Shown: positions 19,430-29,338, counted from the first letter of the stretch. The stretch is DNA of 64,000 nt from Bifidobacterium tsurumiense (GCF_000741765.1 NZ_JGZU01000009.1:62001-126000); one strand, 5' to 3'. Notes: generated by a model not told the origin, from the letters alone. Numbers and translations: made by a program.

Positions 19430-19511
19430 ATAGCGGACATATTGTCGTATTTGCGGCCTTGAGTGCGGCAGTCCAGTGTACAGAAGAATTGCACAGAAGA
19501 AAGGAATCAGC

Positions 19512-20948
19512 ATGCTCACGCTCCATGACATTCGTGTTTGGGATACCGAAGAGCGTATCGATGTAGTGATCCCGCAGGTCGATGAGGCGCGTCTGCTTCG
19601 CGAAAACGGGGCGCAAATATCAGGCGATATTGACGCTTCTTCTATGACGATCGCACCAGGCTTTGCTGATCCGCATGTGCATTTTCGCGACCCGGGACAG
19701 ACCTATAAGGAATCGATGGTCTCCGGAGCGAAGGCAGCGGCATCCGGCGGATATACCAATGTGCTGATCATGCCCAATACGCTGCTCGCCATAGACGGAG
19801 AGGATGCTGTCGACGGAGAGCCCGGCGCACAGGAAGTGCTGTCTTCCGGATGCCGGACTTCTCTGGAATATCTGCAGCGTTATGAGGATATTCATGGTGT
19901 GCAACTCCCTGTGCAATATGCGCTCAGCGTGTGCGCATCGAAGGGGCGAGAGGGGAAGGAAGCCAGCGATCCGGCTCGCTGGCAGCATGAGATTCCAGGG
20001 CACGATGATGAATCCAAGACTTCATGGCAACGGGAACACCCCGTAGTAGCCATAAGCGATGACGGTTCTGCGGTAACTCCCGACACCCTGGAAGAAACGC
20101 TTCGTAATGCGCAAGCAACGGGACTGTGCCTTATCGAGCATTGTGAACATCATGATACAGGTGCGGTCAATGACGGTCCCATTGCGCGTCAACTGGGTGT
20201 GCCCGGGATTCCCGCGGATACCGAGCTCGCAATAGTCGAGCGCGATATCGATGCTGCACGGCGCACAGGAGTGCATATTCATTTCCAGCATGTCAGCACA
20301 GCGCTGGCTTTTGATGCCATACGGTCCGCGAAAGCTGAGGGATTGCCTGTCACGTGTGAGACTGCCCCGCATTATCTGGCGTTATGCGATGAAGATCTGC
20401 TGCGCTACGGCACCATGGCGAAAATGAATCCGCCTCTGCGTTCGGCGGCGGACAGGCAAGCCACAATTGCAGCCGTGGCAGATGGCACGGTGGATATGCT
20501 CGCCACGGATCATGCTCCTCATACCGACGAGGAAAAGGCACGTGGATTCGTGGACGCGCCGAATGGCATTATCGGTTTGGAATGCGCATATGGTGTATGC
20601 CATAAGGTTCTGGTTGAAGGCGGATATATCGATGAGCAAAGGCTTATCGAATTGATGTCGGTCGCACCATCGCGATTGGTGGGGCATCGCCCTACGGATG
20701 TGGCGGCATTGCTCAATACCTCTTCGTCATGCGCCACCAAGCGAGTGCTTGACCTGGCCGCAGTGGAACATCCCGACCAGGTGAATCTCGTAATACTTGA
20801 TACCACTCGCAGGTGGACCGTTGATCCCGAACGGTTCCATTCCGCGGCACGCAATACGCCATTTGCAGGCTGGGAGGTCACGGGCTTGCCGTTGGCCACG
20901 ATTATTGGTTCTTCGCTGGTGTTCTCACGATTGGATGCCGCCGTCTGA
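19512..20948 (+). CDS. pyrC: Dihydroorotase
   Basis: 478 residues, class I-type amidohydrolase that cyclises carbamoyl-aspartate to dihydroorotate. Metal-site motifs are present: HVHFRDPG after the first strand, and ATDHAPHTDEEK late in the barrel. The ATG at 19512 follows AAGAAAGGAA, making it better than the upstream in-frame ATG at 19476. At 478 residues it is a little longer than the typical 425-450, with extra sequence around residues 140-180 (CASKGREGKEASDPARWQHE) that looks like a loop insertion. Confidence 0.94.
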   Translation: MLTLHDIRVWDTEERIDVVIPQVDEARLLRENGAQISGDIDASSMTIAPGFADPHVHFRDPGQTYKESMVSGAKAAASGGYTNVLIMPNTLLAIDGEDAVDGEPGAQEVLSSGCRTSLEYLQRYEDIHGVQLPVQYALSVCASKGREGKEASDPARWQHEIPGHDDESKTSWQREHPVVAISDDGSAVTPDTLEETLRNAQATGLCLIEHCEHHDTGAVNDGPIARQLGVPGIPADTELAIVERDIDAARRTGVHIHFQHVSTALAFDAIRSAKAEGLPVTCETAPHYLALCDEDLLRYGTMAKMNPPLRSAADRQATIAAVADGTVDMLATDHAPHTDEEKARGFVDAPNGIIGLECAYGVCHKVLVEGGYIDEQRLIELMSVAPSRLVGHRPTDVAALLNTSSSCATKRVLDLAAVEHPDQVNLVILDTTRRWTVDPERFHSAARNTPFAGWEVTGLPLATIIGSSLVFSRLDAAV

Positions 20949-20991
20949 GTTGCATCACGGTATTGGTGACAGGACTTGAGAAAGGATAATT

Positions 20992-21954
20992 ATGGATCGA
21001 CTCATCGCAGCCGTTGAAGCGGCGCAGAATCCGAGTGTTGTTGGATTGGACCCCACGGATGCCTTGGTGCCGCAGCAGGTCATTGATTCGTTTGCACAGG
21101 AGGTCGCCGAAGAAGTCGAGGATCCCAGTGAGATCCCGGCAGCGCAACGAGCGGTGGCATATTTTGAGTTCAATCGCACGATAATCGATGCCATCAGCGA
21201 CGTGGTAGCAGTGGTCAAGCCACAAATCGCCATGTATGAGGCTCTTGGTCCTGCCGGAGTGGATGTATATGCCATGACCTGCGAATATGCCAGGTCACAG
21301 GGATTGTATGTTTTGGGCGATATCAAACGAGGTGATATCGGTTCCACGGCCGCGGCCTATGCCGGCCATTTGCGAGGTATCGGCGAAGGCGAAGCGCATA
21401 CGGATCCTTGGCATGAGGATGCCATCACCGTCAACCCATATTTGGGCTCAGATGGGATTGAACCCTTTGTCGAAGCGGCGAAAGAAGCCGATAAGGATAT
21501 TTTCGCTCTGGTGCGCACTTCAAATCCATCGAGCGCGCAAATTCAAGAGCTTGAACTGACCGATGGCAGCAAGCTGTATGAGAGAGTGGCGGATTTGGTT
21601 GAAGAATGGGGAGCGGACACAATAGGCTCCCATGGGTATTCCCGCGTAGGAGCCGTTGTTGGGGCCACCCATCCTGAGCAGGGCAGGCAATTGCGCAAGC
21701 GTATGCCGCATACCTTCTTCCTGGTGCCTGGATATGGCGCTCAAGGAGGGAGCGGTGCCGATGTGGCTGGCATGTTCGATAAGAACGGCAGCGGGGCAAT
21801 CGTCAATTCCTCCCGCGGCATTATCGGAGCTTGGAGAAAATCCGAGTCATACAGCACCGAACTCGATGCCGGGCAAGCGTTGGAAGTCGTGGCACAATCC
21901 GCAAGGCAGGCAGCCATGAATATGCGCGACGATCTGCGCACTTTCGTTTACTGA
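20992..21954 (+). CDS. pyrF: Orotidine 5'-phosphate decarboxylase (type 2)
   Basis: 320 residues, the last step to UMP. The longer type 2 form of actinobacteria: KPQIAMYEALGPAG and the catalytic-loop sequence GDIKRGDIGSTA with its Asp-Lys array are visible. The C-terminal phosphate-binding part includes VPGYGAQGGSG. GAAAGGA lies before the ATG, 43 nt after pyrC. Confidence 0.94.
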   Translation: MDRLIAAVEAAQNPSVVGLDPTDALVPQQVIDSFAQEVAEEVEDPSEIPAAQRAVAYFEFNRTIIDAISDVVAVVKPQIAMYEALGPAGVDVYAMTCEYARSQGLYVLGDIKRGDIGSTAAAYAGHLRGIGEGEAHTDPWHEDAITVNPYLGSDGIEPFVEAAKEADKDIFALVRTSNPSSAQIQELELTDGSKLYERVADLVEEWGADTIGSHGYSRVGAVVGATHPEQGRQLRKRMPHTFFLVPGYGAQGGSGADVAGMFDKNGSGAIVNSSRGIIGAWRKSESYSTELDAGQALEVVAQSARQAAMNMRDDLRTFVY

Positions 21955-21998
21955 CATCACAGTATGCTGGAACAATCAGATTCCATGTGAGGAGCACC

Positions 21999-22820
21999 AT
22001 GTCACCTTCATCATTTATTCCAACGGCGCGAGCCGTGGAACAGGCCACGGCTGCAGGGTATTTCCCCGGACGTCGTTCGGTCGAAATCACCGACAACCAA
22101 CGACTTGACGAGGGAGTGTATCGACTGACCTTCCGTGACCCGTACATCGCGGCGCACGCCAAGGCCGCGCAATTCGTCAACCTGTTCTCATCGGACCCGC
22201 TCAAGCTCATGCCCAGACCACTCGGCATCAGCGAAGTCAATGGTGAAGAAGTGAGCCTCATCTTCGCTGTGGTTGGCAAGGGAACCGATGAATTCTCCCA
22301 TTTGCGGGCAGGGGATACGGTTGACGTTCTGGGGCCTTTGGGAAAACCCTTTAGATTGCAAGACGATGCCCATTATGTGTTGGTCGGTGGCGGCCTCGGT
22401 GCGCCTCCTTTGATTTTCACGGCGCAGCAGCTTGCACAGCGTCCTGATTGTAAAGTCAGTGCCGTGTTCGGATACCGCAGCACGCGTTTCGCGGACGATT
22501 TGGTTGGCAAATACGCCAACCGTGTGGAAAGCATCACGAATGCGGAAGGCAATGTGGTCGACCTGTTGAATCAGATCGAGGATTCGATCAATGTTGATGG
22601 TTTGACCACCGTGATTCTGTCATGCGGTCCGACGCCGATGATGAAGGCAGTCGCCTCTTGGGCGCAGCGTCGTGGCATCGGCTGCCAGCTCAGTTTGGAA
22701 GAACGTATGGGTTGCGGTTACGGCACATGCGTGGTGTGTGTTGTGGACACCTTGGAAGGCCGGAAAAAAGTGTGTGCGGATGGGCCAGTGTTCACCGCTG
22801 AGGAGTTGGGTTGGGCATAA
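21999..22820 (+). CDS. pyrK: Dihydroorotate dehydrogenase electron transfer subunit
   Basis: 273 residues. The FAD/NAD-binding ferredoxin-reductase-like fold carries PRPLGISEV, GPLGKPF and VGGGLGAPPL. It ends in a 2Fe-2S cluster loop (GCGYGTCVVC plus a later cysteine). It passes electrons from PyrD to NAD. The start at 21999 follows GAGGAG; the open frame extends upstream into pyrF without signals. The stop overlaps the pyrD start. Confidence 0.94.
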   Translation: MSPSSFIPTARAVEQATAAGYFPGRRSVEITDNQRLDEGVYRLTFRDPYIAAHAKAAQFVNLFSSDPLKLMPRPLGISEVNGEEVSLIFAVVGKGTDEFSHLRAGDTVDVLGPLGKPFRLQDDAHYVLVGGGLGAPPLIFTAQQLAQRPDCKVSAVFGYRSTRFADDLVGKYANRVESITNAEGNVVDLLNQIEDSINVDGLTTVILSCGPTPMMKAVASWAQRRGIGCQLSLEERMGCGYGTCVVCVVDTLEGRKKVCADGPVFTAEELGWA

Positions 22821-23755
22821 TGAGCATGAATGTGTATGAACCGCATGAGTGGAAGCATGGCACCAAGGTGGCGGGTGTGCCTTGGAAGAATCCGGTGGGA
22901 ACGGCTTCGGGAACTTTCCAATTGGCGGCTTGCCGTTGGTTTTATGATGTGAGCCAGATGGGCGCGATCTCAACAAAAGGTGTTTCGCCTGTTCCGTGGG
23001 AAGGAAATCCGACGCCACGCACGGCGGAATCTCCGGCTGGCATGGTGAATGCTGTGGGTTTGCAGAATCCTGGCGTCGATCATTACTTGGTCGATGAATT
23101 GCCCAAGCTCAAGGAATTGGGTGCCACAGTGGTGACCAATGTGGCAGGCCACAGCGATGACGACTATGCCGAAGTGGTGGAGAAACTTGCCGATTCTCCC
23201 GCTGACATGCTGGAAATCAATGTCAGCTGCCCGAATGTGAGTCACGGCGGCATGAGCGTTGGCTCTGATCCCAAAACCCTGCACCGACTCATTTCCAGAT
23301 TGCGTCCGATAACCGATAAGCCTATGGTAGTCAAGTTGTCGCCGAATGTGACGGATATCGTGTCGATTGCCAAGGCGGCAGTGGACGCTGGCGCCGACGC
23401 ATTAAGCCTGATCAATACTTTGGTGGGCATGCGCATCGATATTCGCACAGGAGAACCGATAATCGCCAACCGAACCGGAGGCGTCTCAGGTCCGGCCATT
23501 TTCCCCATTGCATTGGGATTCGTGTGGAGAGTGCGGCAGGCATTGCCGGATATTCCCATTATTGGAATCGGCGGCATAGATTCCGGTGAAAAGGCTCTTG
23601 AATATTTGTATGCAGGGGCCAATGCGGTCGAGGTCGGTGCTGCGGCGTTGTACGATCCGACGGCACCCTTGCGTATAGCCCGGGAATTGGATGATCTGTT
23701 GGATTCAAGGCCGCAATTGGCGGCAAAGCTGGCACAAGGCCAGACTTGGCGTTAA
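22820..23755 (+). CDS. pyrD: Dihydroorotate dehydrogenase, class 1B catalytic subunit
   Basis: 311 residues, an FMN TIM barrel that oxidises dihydroorotate to orotate. NPVGTASGTF, INVSCPNVSHGG with the catalytic cysteine, and VKLSPNVTDI are visible, as are the C-terminal glycine motifs (GIGGIDSGEKALEY). Together with PyrK it forms the NAD-dependent class 1B enzyme. The ATG at 22820 shares its A with the pyrK stop (TAATG). Confidence 0.95.
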   Translation: MSMNVYEPHEWKHGTKVAGVPWKNPVGTASGTFQLAACRWFYDVSQMGAISTKGVSPVPWEGNPTPRTAESPAGMVNAVGLQNPGVDHYLVDELPKLKELGATVVTNVAGHSDDDYAEVVEKLADSPADMLEINVSCPNVSHGGMSVGSDPKTLHRLISRLRPITDKPMVVKLSPNVTDIVSIAKAAVDAGADALSLINTLVGMRIDIRTGEPIIANRTGGVSGPAIFPIALGFVWRVRQALPDIPIIGIGGIDSGEKALEYLYAGANAVEVGAAALYDPTAPLRIARELDDLLDSRPQLAAKLAQGQTWR

Positions 23756-23975
23756 GTAGTGAGTTTCGATGTCTTGCTGCGTTGCAGAGCCCATGCGGAT
23801 GCGCCGTATCATGTTGTGCGGCATAACGGATTGGCTCAACCATGTGCATTGCAAAGCATTCGTTACACTGCGCGATTCACGCCAAGACATGCGACTTCGC
23901 AGCAAGTTGTTGCATCGCTCCAACGCAGGCATATTCGCAGCATAGCCGCAGTAATTGATAAGGAAGGTTGTACTC

Positions 23976-24674
23976 ATGGAACATCAATCTCTGGATGAAC
24001 GATTCACTTCGTTCCTTTTGGATTCACAGGTCCTGAAATTCGGCGATTTTACCTTGAAGTCAGGTCGGCAGTCACCGTATTTCATCAATGCAGGCGCATT
24101 TGATAACGGGGCAAAAATCGCAACGCTTGGCGATTTCTATGCTGAAAAGATAACCGAGGCCATGGCTTCCGGAAAGCTGCCGAAAGATATCGACACCGTA
24201 TTCGGTCCCGCGTATAAGGGGATTCCGCTGGCTGTCTCCACTGCTATGGCCTTGTATTCGCGGCATGATCTCAGCGTCGGATACACCTTCGATCGCAAGG
24301 AGAAAAAAGACCATGGTGATGGCGGCATGTTCGTTGGCACACAATTGCGCGATGGCATGAAAGTGCTGTTGGTCGATGATGTCATGACTGCCGGCACAGC
24401 AGTCAGAGAGGTGTTGCCGAAACTCAAAGAGGCCGTGGATGTCCAAGTGGTCGGCTTGGTGCTTTCCGTGGATCGCATGGAAAAAACCAAGGACAGCGAC
24501 ATGTCCGCAGTGCAATCGGTGGAGAAGGAATTCGGTTTCCCGGTACTCGCCATTGCCAATGTGCGCGAGATTTTTGCAGCTGCCGCCAATTTGGAAGATG
24601 GCGAAGGAAAGCCCCTGCTCAATGATGAGATCATTGCTAGGGCTGAGGAATATATGAGCCAATACGGAGCCTGA
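23976..24674 (+). CDS. pyrE: Orotate phosphoribosyltransferase
   Basis: 232 residues that join orotate to PRPP. The PRPP loop [14 protein letters not shown] is clear, as is [11 protein letters not shown]. The start at 23976 ([10 protein letters not shown]) follows AGGAAGG. A 220-nt gap separates it from pyrD without a terminator, so it is probably still part of the operon. A terminator follows at 24697-24749. Confidence 0.95.
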   Translation: MEHQSLDERFTSFLLDSQVLKFGDFTLKSGRQSPYFINAGAFDNGAKIATLGDFYAEKITEAMASGKLPKDIDTVFGPAYKGIPLAVSTAMALYSRHDLSVGYTFDRKEKKDHGDGGMFVGTQLRDGMKVLLVDDVMTAGTAVREVLPKLKEAVDVQVVGLVLSVDRMEKTKDSDMSAVQSVEKEFGFPVLAIANVREIFAAAANLEDGEGKPLLNDEIIARAEEYMSQYGA

Positions 24675-24696
24675 TCCTCGACTGAACTATCTGAGG

Positions 24697-24749
24697 CGCC
24701 ATGCGTCGCAATGCTTTCTTGCAAAGAACGTTGTGACACATGGCGTTTT
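24697..24749 (+). terminator. Terminator of the pyr operon
   Basis: A 15-bp imperfect stem: 24697-24711 (CGCCATGCGTCGCAA) pairs with 24731-24745 (TTGTGACACATGGCG), with one mismatch and one wobble. TTTTC follows immediately. Confidence 0.75.
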
Positions 24750-25025
24750 CATTGCCTTGCTCCTTCATTGTTCCGCATTGTTATGGTTTCGCGTTGTATT
24801 ATTTTGCGCCTTTATTGTTTCGCATCTTTGCGGTTTCTTGCTTGTGTTGTCTCTCGCTTTCGAGTCTCTTGCTTTTAAGTTCCTTGTTTTTGAGTCTCTC
24901 GCCGTTGTCATCTCTCGGCATTCTTGCATTTTGCACATCGACTGCAATATGCGAACTCGATGGAGACCTCGTTGTGGTGGTCATATCTTCATGCTGTTCC
25001 GCAGCTTCAATATGACATGATTTAT

Positions 25026-25036
25026 GAAACGTTTGC
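25026..25036. promoter_or_regulatory. Possible LacI-type operator half, amylase upstream region
   Basis: GAAACGTTTGC contains the palindrome AAACGTTT, the core seen in many LacI-family operators. It is 227 nt upstream of the amylase GTG and shares the CGTTTGC half-site with the stronger element at 25197-25216. Confidence 0.35.
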
Positions 25037-25196
25037 AGTCACGCATAACCCCATATCTATGTGCCATATACGATGCATTGTCATCACTTTGGCAATGAGA
25101 GCGTTTGCAAATATTGCAATAAATTACCGTATTTTCAGTCCACATTTTCATATATGAAGTCGCTATAAACCCTGAAACTGTGGTATTTTTAGTGTT

Positions 25197-25216
25197 ACGT
25201 TTGCAATAGCAAACGT
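25197..25216. promoter_or_regulatory. LacI-family-type operator overlapping the amylase promoter
   Basis: A perfect inverted repeat: ACGTTTGC at 25197-25204, spacer AATA, GCAAACGT at 25209-25216. It overlaps a plausible -35 (TTGCAA, 25201-25206) with an AT-rich -10-like TATTATT at 25222-25228. The position suggests repression by a MalR-like regulator in response to maltose or starch sugars, which is inference. Confidence 0.6.
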
Positions 25217-25252
25217 TCTCATATTATTCTGCGAAGAAGCAGGGAGGATAAG

Positions 25253-28200
25253 GTGCGACGAAGCACTCGTATATTCGCATACCTTGCGAATGTATTCACA
25301 TCAACATTCACAACGAAATACTGCGAACAGTCTGGGAAGCTGACCAGAGTGGAGCGCAGACGATATGCACGGAAAACCCGTGCTGTGAACATATGGAAAA
25401 AGGCGGCGGCCGGTGCAGTGGCGGCTGCCACACTATTTGGAGGAATGGGCATTGCCTCTGCTGCCTTTGCCGCCAATAGGGACAGCTATCAGGATACGGT
25501 GGGCAACTCCGCCTTTGAATCAGCCAGACAGACTTACGGTTTGGCCGAGCATATGAAGGACGGCGCCATCCTCCACGCCTGGATGTGGTCATTCAATACC
25601 ATCACGGAGAATATGGAGGCGATCGCCAAAGCCGGTTACACTTCCATCCAGACAGAGCCGATGAGCAAAATCAAATATGTTCCGGCGAATGGCAAACGAT
25701 TCACTGAAAATTGGTATTACGTCTACCAGCCTGCGAATACCGCAATCGGCAATTTCGTGGTTGGCAGCGAAGACGATCTGAAAACGATGACGGCAACCGC
25801 TCACAAATACGGAGTTCGTGTGATCGTTGATGTGGTGGCCAACCATTTCACTTCTGATTGGTCGGCCATAGACTCCAATTGGCAGAATACGGAGTATTTC
25901 CATAAACGCACCGGTTGCGACGGTCCCAATGGGGAAATCAAAGACTATGGCAGCCGATACAAGGTGACACAATGCCATCTTCTGGGCTTATGGGATCTCA
26001 ATACGCAAAACCAGTATGTTGCCGATCGTATGCAGGAATTCCTGAAAACAGCCGTTGCGGATGGCGTTGACGGATTCCGTTATGATGCCGCCAAACATGT
26101 GGAATTGGCGAATGAGAATTTCAATAATTCAAGTTCAAATTATTGGAATACGATATTGAACAACGGGTCTCAATTCCAATACGGCGAAGTCCTGCAGGGG
26201 GATTCCGGTCTTGATTACCGGGCCTATGGCAATATGTTCCAGAACAATTCCTCCGACGGCGGCGGCAATACGGCGTCGAATTACGGGAAAACCATTCGCG
26301 CGGCGATAGCTTCGCGCAATCTCGACACCAAGATGGTGAACTACATCGATACCGGAGGCGTCAATGAGGACCAATTGGTCACCTGGGTGGAATCCCATGA
26401 CAACTATGCCAATGGTGACAAGGAATCCACTTGGCTGACAGCCGAGCAAATTCGCTTTGGCTGGGCTATTGTCGGTTCCCGAAAAGCCGGCGCTCCGCTA
26501 TTCTTCAATCGACCCAAGGGATCCGGCGGTTCGCAGCCGCAATTCGCGGAAACAAGCCAGCTCGGCGATACCGGCGACGGGGAATGGAACAATCCTGCAG
26601 TAGCGGCGGTGAACCACTTCCGAAATGCCATGGATGGCAAGAGCGAGTATTTGCAAAATTGCAAGGACAAGACCTGCCTCATGATCGAGCGATATGCCAA
26701 GGATGGCGTGCAGAATGACGGCGTCACGATCGCCAATATGGGAACGGATCAAAATCTCGCCGGTCTCAGCGTCAATCTTGATGATGGCACCTATCCCGAT
26801 GAGGTGAATGGCGGTCAGCTTGTCGTCAAAGACGGCATAATCGTTTCCGGGTATGCCAAAGGCAACGCGATCAGTGTTTTCTACGTCAAGGGTGAATCCG
26901 ATCCCAATGTGTCTGCACAGTCGGATGCGCAATCATTTTCTTCGGACAAGGTCAAGGTCACTCTGCATGCACAGGATGCTGATACCCTGCAATACACCAC
27001 ATCCGAAGGAGCGTCAGGAAGCTTCAAGGATGGAGACGTCATATGGGTCGGTGCCAATATTGCTGCCGGACAGAGCGTTTCGGTGACGGTGACCGGCACT
27101 GCGAGCAAAGACGGCACAAAGGTCAAGCAAGGGCAGAAGCTGAGCAACACCATAACCATGAACAAAGTGGAGGTGCCTAAGCAGAACCTCGCATCGCAAT
27201 ACCGCACCAATACAGAAGAGATGAAGGTGAGGAAAACCATCAACTTCAATAGCGGCAAGGATGCGAGCATCGCGGACTGGGATAGCTCCATGGTGATCGC
27301 ACAGGGCGCCGCCAATGATGATCCTCGCGTCTATCGCCCCAATTCCATGTATGAAGTTCCCATTGATCTGTACACCTTGTATGGCACCTACGATGACGAC
27401 AATCTGTATCTGATGTGGGAAATGACCAATGTTTCGGATGTGGTCGATACGGTTGACGATTACCCGCTGAGCCAGGGGCATCTGTGGCAAACGCAGAATC
27501 TGCCATTCCATATCGCCATCGATACCAAGGACGAAAGCACTCGTATTGGCAATAATGCCGGACTGAGCACAGGTGGATCATTGTGGGCGTCCAATATCAC
27601 ATGGGGCGGTGACCAGCAGATCAACAAGGTGGTCACGATTTCCACGAACGGTTCAAACGGTCCTTGGATGTATAGTGGCGATGAGAACGGCCTCGACGCC
27701 AATGCGGAATATGGTCCGGCAGCCAATGCGGAGACCAATACAAAGAAATCCAATATCAAATTTGGATATGGCAATGGCATCCTCAGCTCGCAGGTCGTTG
27801 GCATCAACGGTGGCTGGGGTGAGAACAACGGACGCTATGTCGGGGATATGAAAGTCGAAAACCAGAATGCAGCCCAATGGGTGAATTTCAACGATTTAGG
27901 CCATAATTCAGCCGGTATGGATGACCATTACGAGATCGCCATTCCATTGGAGGAACTCGGTACCACAGCAGACCATATTGACGAATATGGTCTCGGTGTT
28001 CAACTGGCTGCGACCTTCGGCTTGTCCGCCATGGATTCCTTGCCATACGATCTGGCGATGAATGACAATGCGGATCTGCCGGATACGGGTTCTCAGTTGA
28101 ATAACTCCTTTGAGAAATCAGATGATGATATGTTCACTGTGACCATGGCCAATATCGGAGGAACCTCGGTGCCATCCGCAGTGAGATCAGTCTCGATCGA

Positions 28201-29338
28201 CCAGACCGATTACACCACTGATATCACGGATGGTGTGCAGACCAAGCAGTTGACGGTCACCACCGATTCTGCCGGAGCATCGGTGTCGTGGAGCTCTTCG
28301 GATACACAGATTGCAACGGTCGACGCCGATGGTGTGGTCACCCCTGTCGCAGCCGGCGTGGCTACCATCACTGCAAAGGCGGGCGGCGTATCGGATTCGA
28401 TAACCGTCACCGTCACTGGTGGCCCTCAGGTGGATCCGGTCGCAACCAACACCATATATGCCATCAAGCCTTCGGGCTGGAACAAGATGTTCGCCTATGT
28501 GTACACAGGAGACGGCTCTTCGGCCCATCCCAATGCGTCCTGGCCTGGCGTGGAGATGGAAGCGGTAGATGCGAATGATGGATGCGCCCAATCCGGTTGG
28601 TACAAGTACGTGGTTCCCGATGATTTGTCTGCGGGCGCCAAGGTCTTGTTCAACGATGGTGGCGGCCGGCAATATCCTGGCGTTAATCAGCCTGGTATGC
28701 CGTATGATGGCGGTACCGTGCAGTGGGACGGTGCAGGCAATGCGAATTCCCTGGCTGCTTTGAACTGCCCTGTAGCCGTAACCGGTGTGGTGATCAGTGG
28801 TGACGGACTGAGCGATGGAAAGCTTATTCTGAAGTCCGGCGCAAGCGTGCAGCTTTCCGCAACGGTGAAGCCCGACAACGCCACAGAACGGCGCGTCACA
28901 TGGAGCAGTTCCGATTCTTCTGTGGCAATGGTCACCGGCACGGGAATGCTTACCGCAGGTTCGCAGGCCGGTACGGCAACGGTGACTGCATTCGCAGGAG
29001 GCAAGAGCGCCAGCGTCAAGGTCATGGTTTCCGCGCCTGAACGGCCTATGACGGTGTATTACAAGCCGGATCCATCATGGAAGTATGTCAAGATCAACTA
29101 TCTTGCAGCAGGCAAATGGTCCGAGCCGACAAGCATGACTGCCACGTGTTCTGGTTGGTACAAGATCACGGTTCCTGATACAGGAGGTGAGCAAGTACGT
29201 ATGGCCTTCGGCTACGGATCCACGTGGGACAACCAGTCCGGCAAGGATTACTATGTGTCAGGTGACAGCGTTGCCGTATCTGGAGGCCAGCTCGTTGCGG
29301 ACGTCACGCCGAATTGTGCCGTCTCCAATAAACAATGA
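25253..29338 (+). CDS. Secreted multimodular GH13 alpha-amylase, resistant-starch type (GH13-CBM74-Big2-CBM26-Big2-CBM25)
   Basis: 1361 residues. It probably hydrolyses granular or resistant starch outside the cell. The GH13 regions are intact: VIDVVANHF, GFRYDAAKH (nucleophile D278), GEVLQG (acid E312) and VESHDN (D383). After the C domain, residues about 645-966 form a large beta-rich module that I read as CBM74. Two Big_2 Ig-like domains (about 976-1058 and 1176-1261) alternate with CBM26-like (about 1063-1172) and CBM25-like (about 1265-1358) starch modules rich in Trp and Tyr. No sortase motif, so probably released. The GTG at 25253 has an excellent AGGGAGGA, but it puts 44 residues before a normal signal peptide that could begin at a GTG at 25385. 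A terminator follows. Confidence 0.92.
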   Translation: MRRSTRIFAYLANVFTSTFTTKYCEQSGKLTRVERRRYARKTRAVNIWKKAAAGAVAAATLFGGMGIASAAFAANRDSYQDTVGNSAFESARQTYGLAEHMKDGAILHAWMWSFNTITENMEAIAKAGYTSIQTEPMSKIKYVPANGKRFTENWYYVYQPANTAIGNFVVGSEDDLKTMTATAHKYGVRVIVDVVANHFTSDWSAIDSNWQNTEYFHKRTGCDGPNGEIKDYGSRYKVTQCHLLGLWDLNTQNQYVADRMQEFLKTAVADGVDGFRYDAAKHVELANENFNNSSSNYWNTILNNGSQFQYGEVLQGDSGLDYRAYGNMFQNNSSDGGGNTASNYGKTIRAAIASRNLDTKMVNYIDTGGVNEDQLVTWVESHDNYANGDKESTWLTAEQIRFGWAIVGSRKAGAPLFFNRPKGSGGSQPQFAETSQLGDTGDGEWNNPAVAAVNHFRNAMDGKSEYLQNCKDKTCLMIERYAKDGVQNDGVTIANMGTDQNLAGLSVNLDDGTYPDEVNGGQLVVKDGIIVSGYAKGNAISVFYVKGESDPNVSAQSDAQSFSSDKVKVTLHAQDADTLQYTTSEGASGSFKDGDVIWVGANIAAGQSVSVTVTGTASKDGTKVKQGQKLSNTITMNKVEVPKQNLASQYRTNTEEMKVRKTINFNSGKDASIADWDSSMVIAQGAANDDPRVYRPNSMYEVPIDLYTLYGTYDDDNLYLMWEMTNVSDVVDTVDDYPLSQGHLWQTQNLPFHIAIDTKDESTRIGNNAGLSTGGSLWASNITWGGDQQINKVVTISTNGSNGPWMYSGDENGLDANAEYGPAANAETNTKKSNIKFGYGNGILSSQVVGINGGWGENNGRYVGDMKVENQNAAQWVNFNDLGHNSAGMDDHYEIAIPLEELGTTADHIDEYGLGVQLAATFGLSAMDSLPYDLAMNDNADLPDTGSQLNNSFEKSDDDMFTVTMANIGGTSVPSAVRSVSIDQTDYTTDITDGVQTKQLTVTTDSAGASVSWSSSDTQIATVDADGVVTPVAAGVATITAKAGGVSDSITVTVTGGPQVDPVATNTIYAIKPSGWNKMFAYVYTGDGSSAHPNASWPGVEMEAVDANDGCAQSGWYKYVVPDDLSAGAKVLFNDGGGRQYPGVNQPGMPYDGGTVQWDGAGNANSLAALNCPVAVTGVVISGDGLSDGKLILKSGASVQLSATVKPDNATERRVTWSSSDSSVAMVTGTGMLTAGSQAGTATVTAFAGGKSASVKVMVSAPERPMTVYYKPDPSWKYVKINYLAAGKWSEPTSMTATCSGWYKITVPDTGGEQVRMAFGYGSTWDNQSGKDYYVSGDSVAVSGGQLVADVTPNCAVSNKQ

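Larger units (their letters stand above)
24675..25252. other. Regulatory and low-complexity region between pyrE and the amylase
   Basis: 578 nt without a real gene. In order it holds the pyr operon terminator (24697-24749), a pyrimidine-rich repetitive tract on the plus strand (about 24830-24925), and at least two palindromes of LacI-operator type ahead of the amylase. Overlapping hydrophobic frames in the tract are judged composition artefacts. Confidence 0.6.

Noticed and set aside
24733-25020. Hydrophobic small membrane-protein-like frames (two overlapping frames)
   Set aside because: They begin inside the pyr terminator stem and arise from the T-rich tract in more than one frame, so they look compositional.
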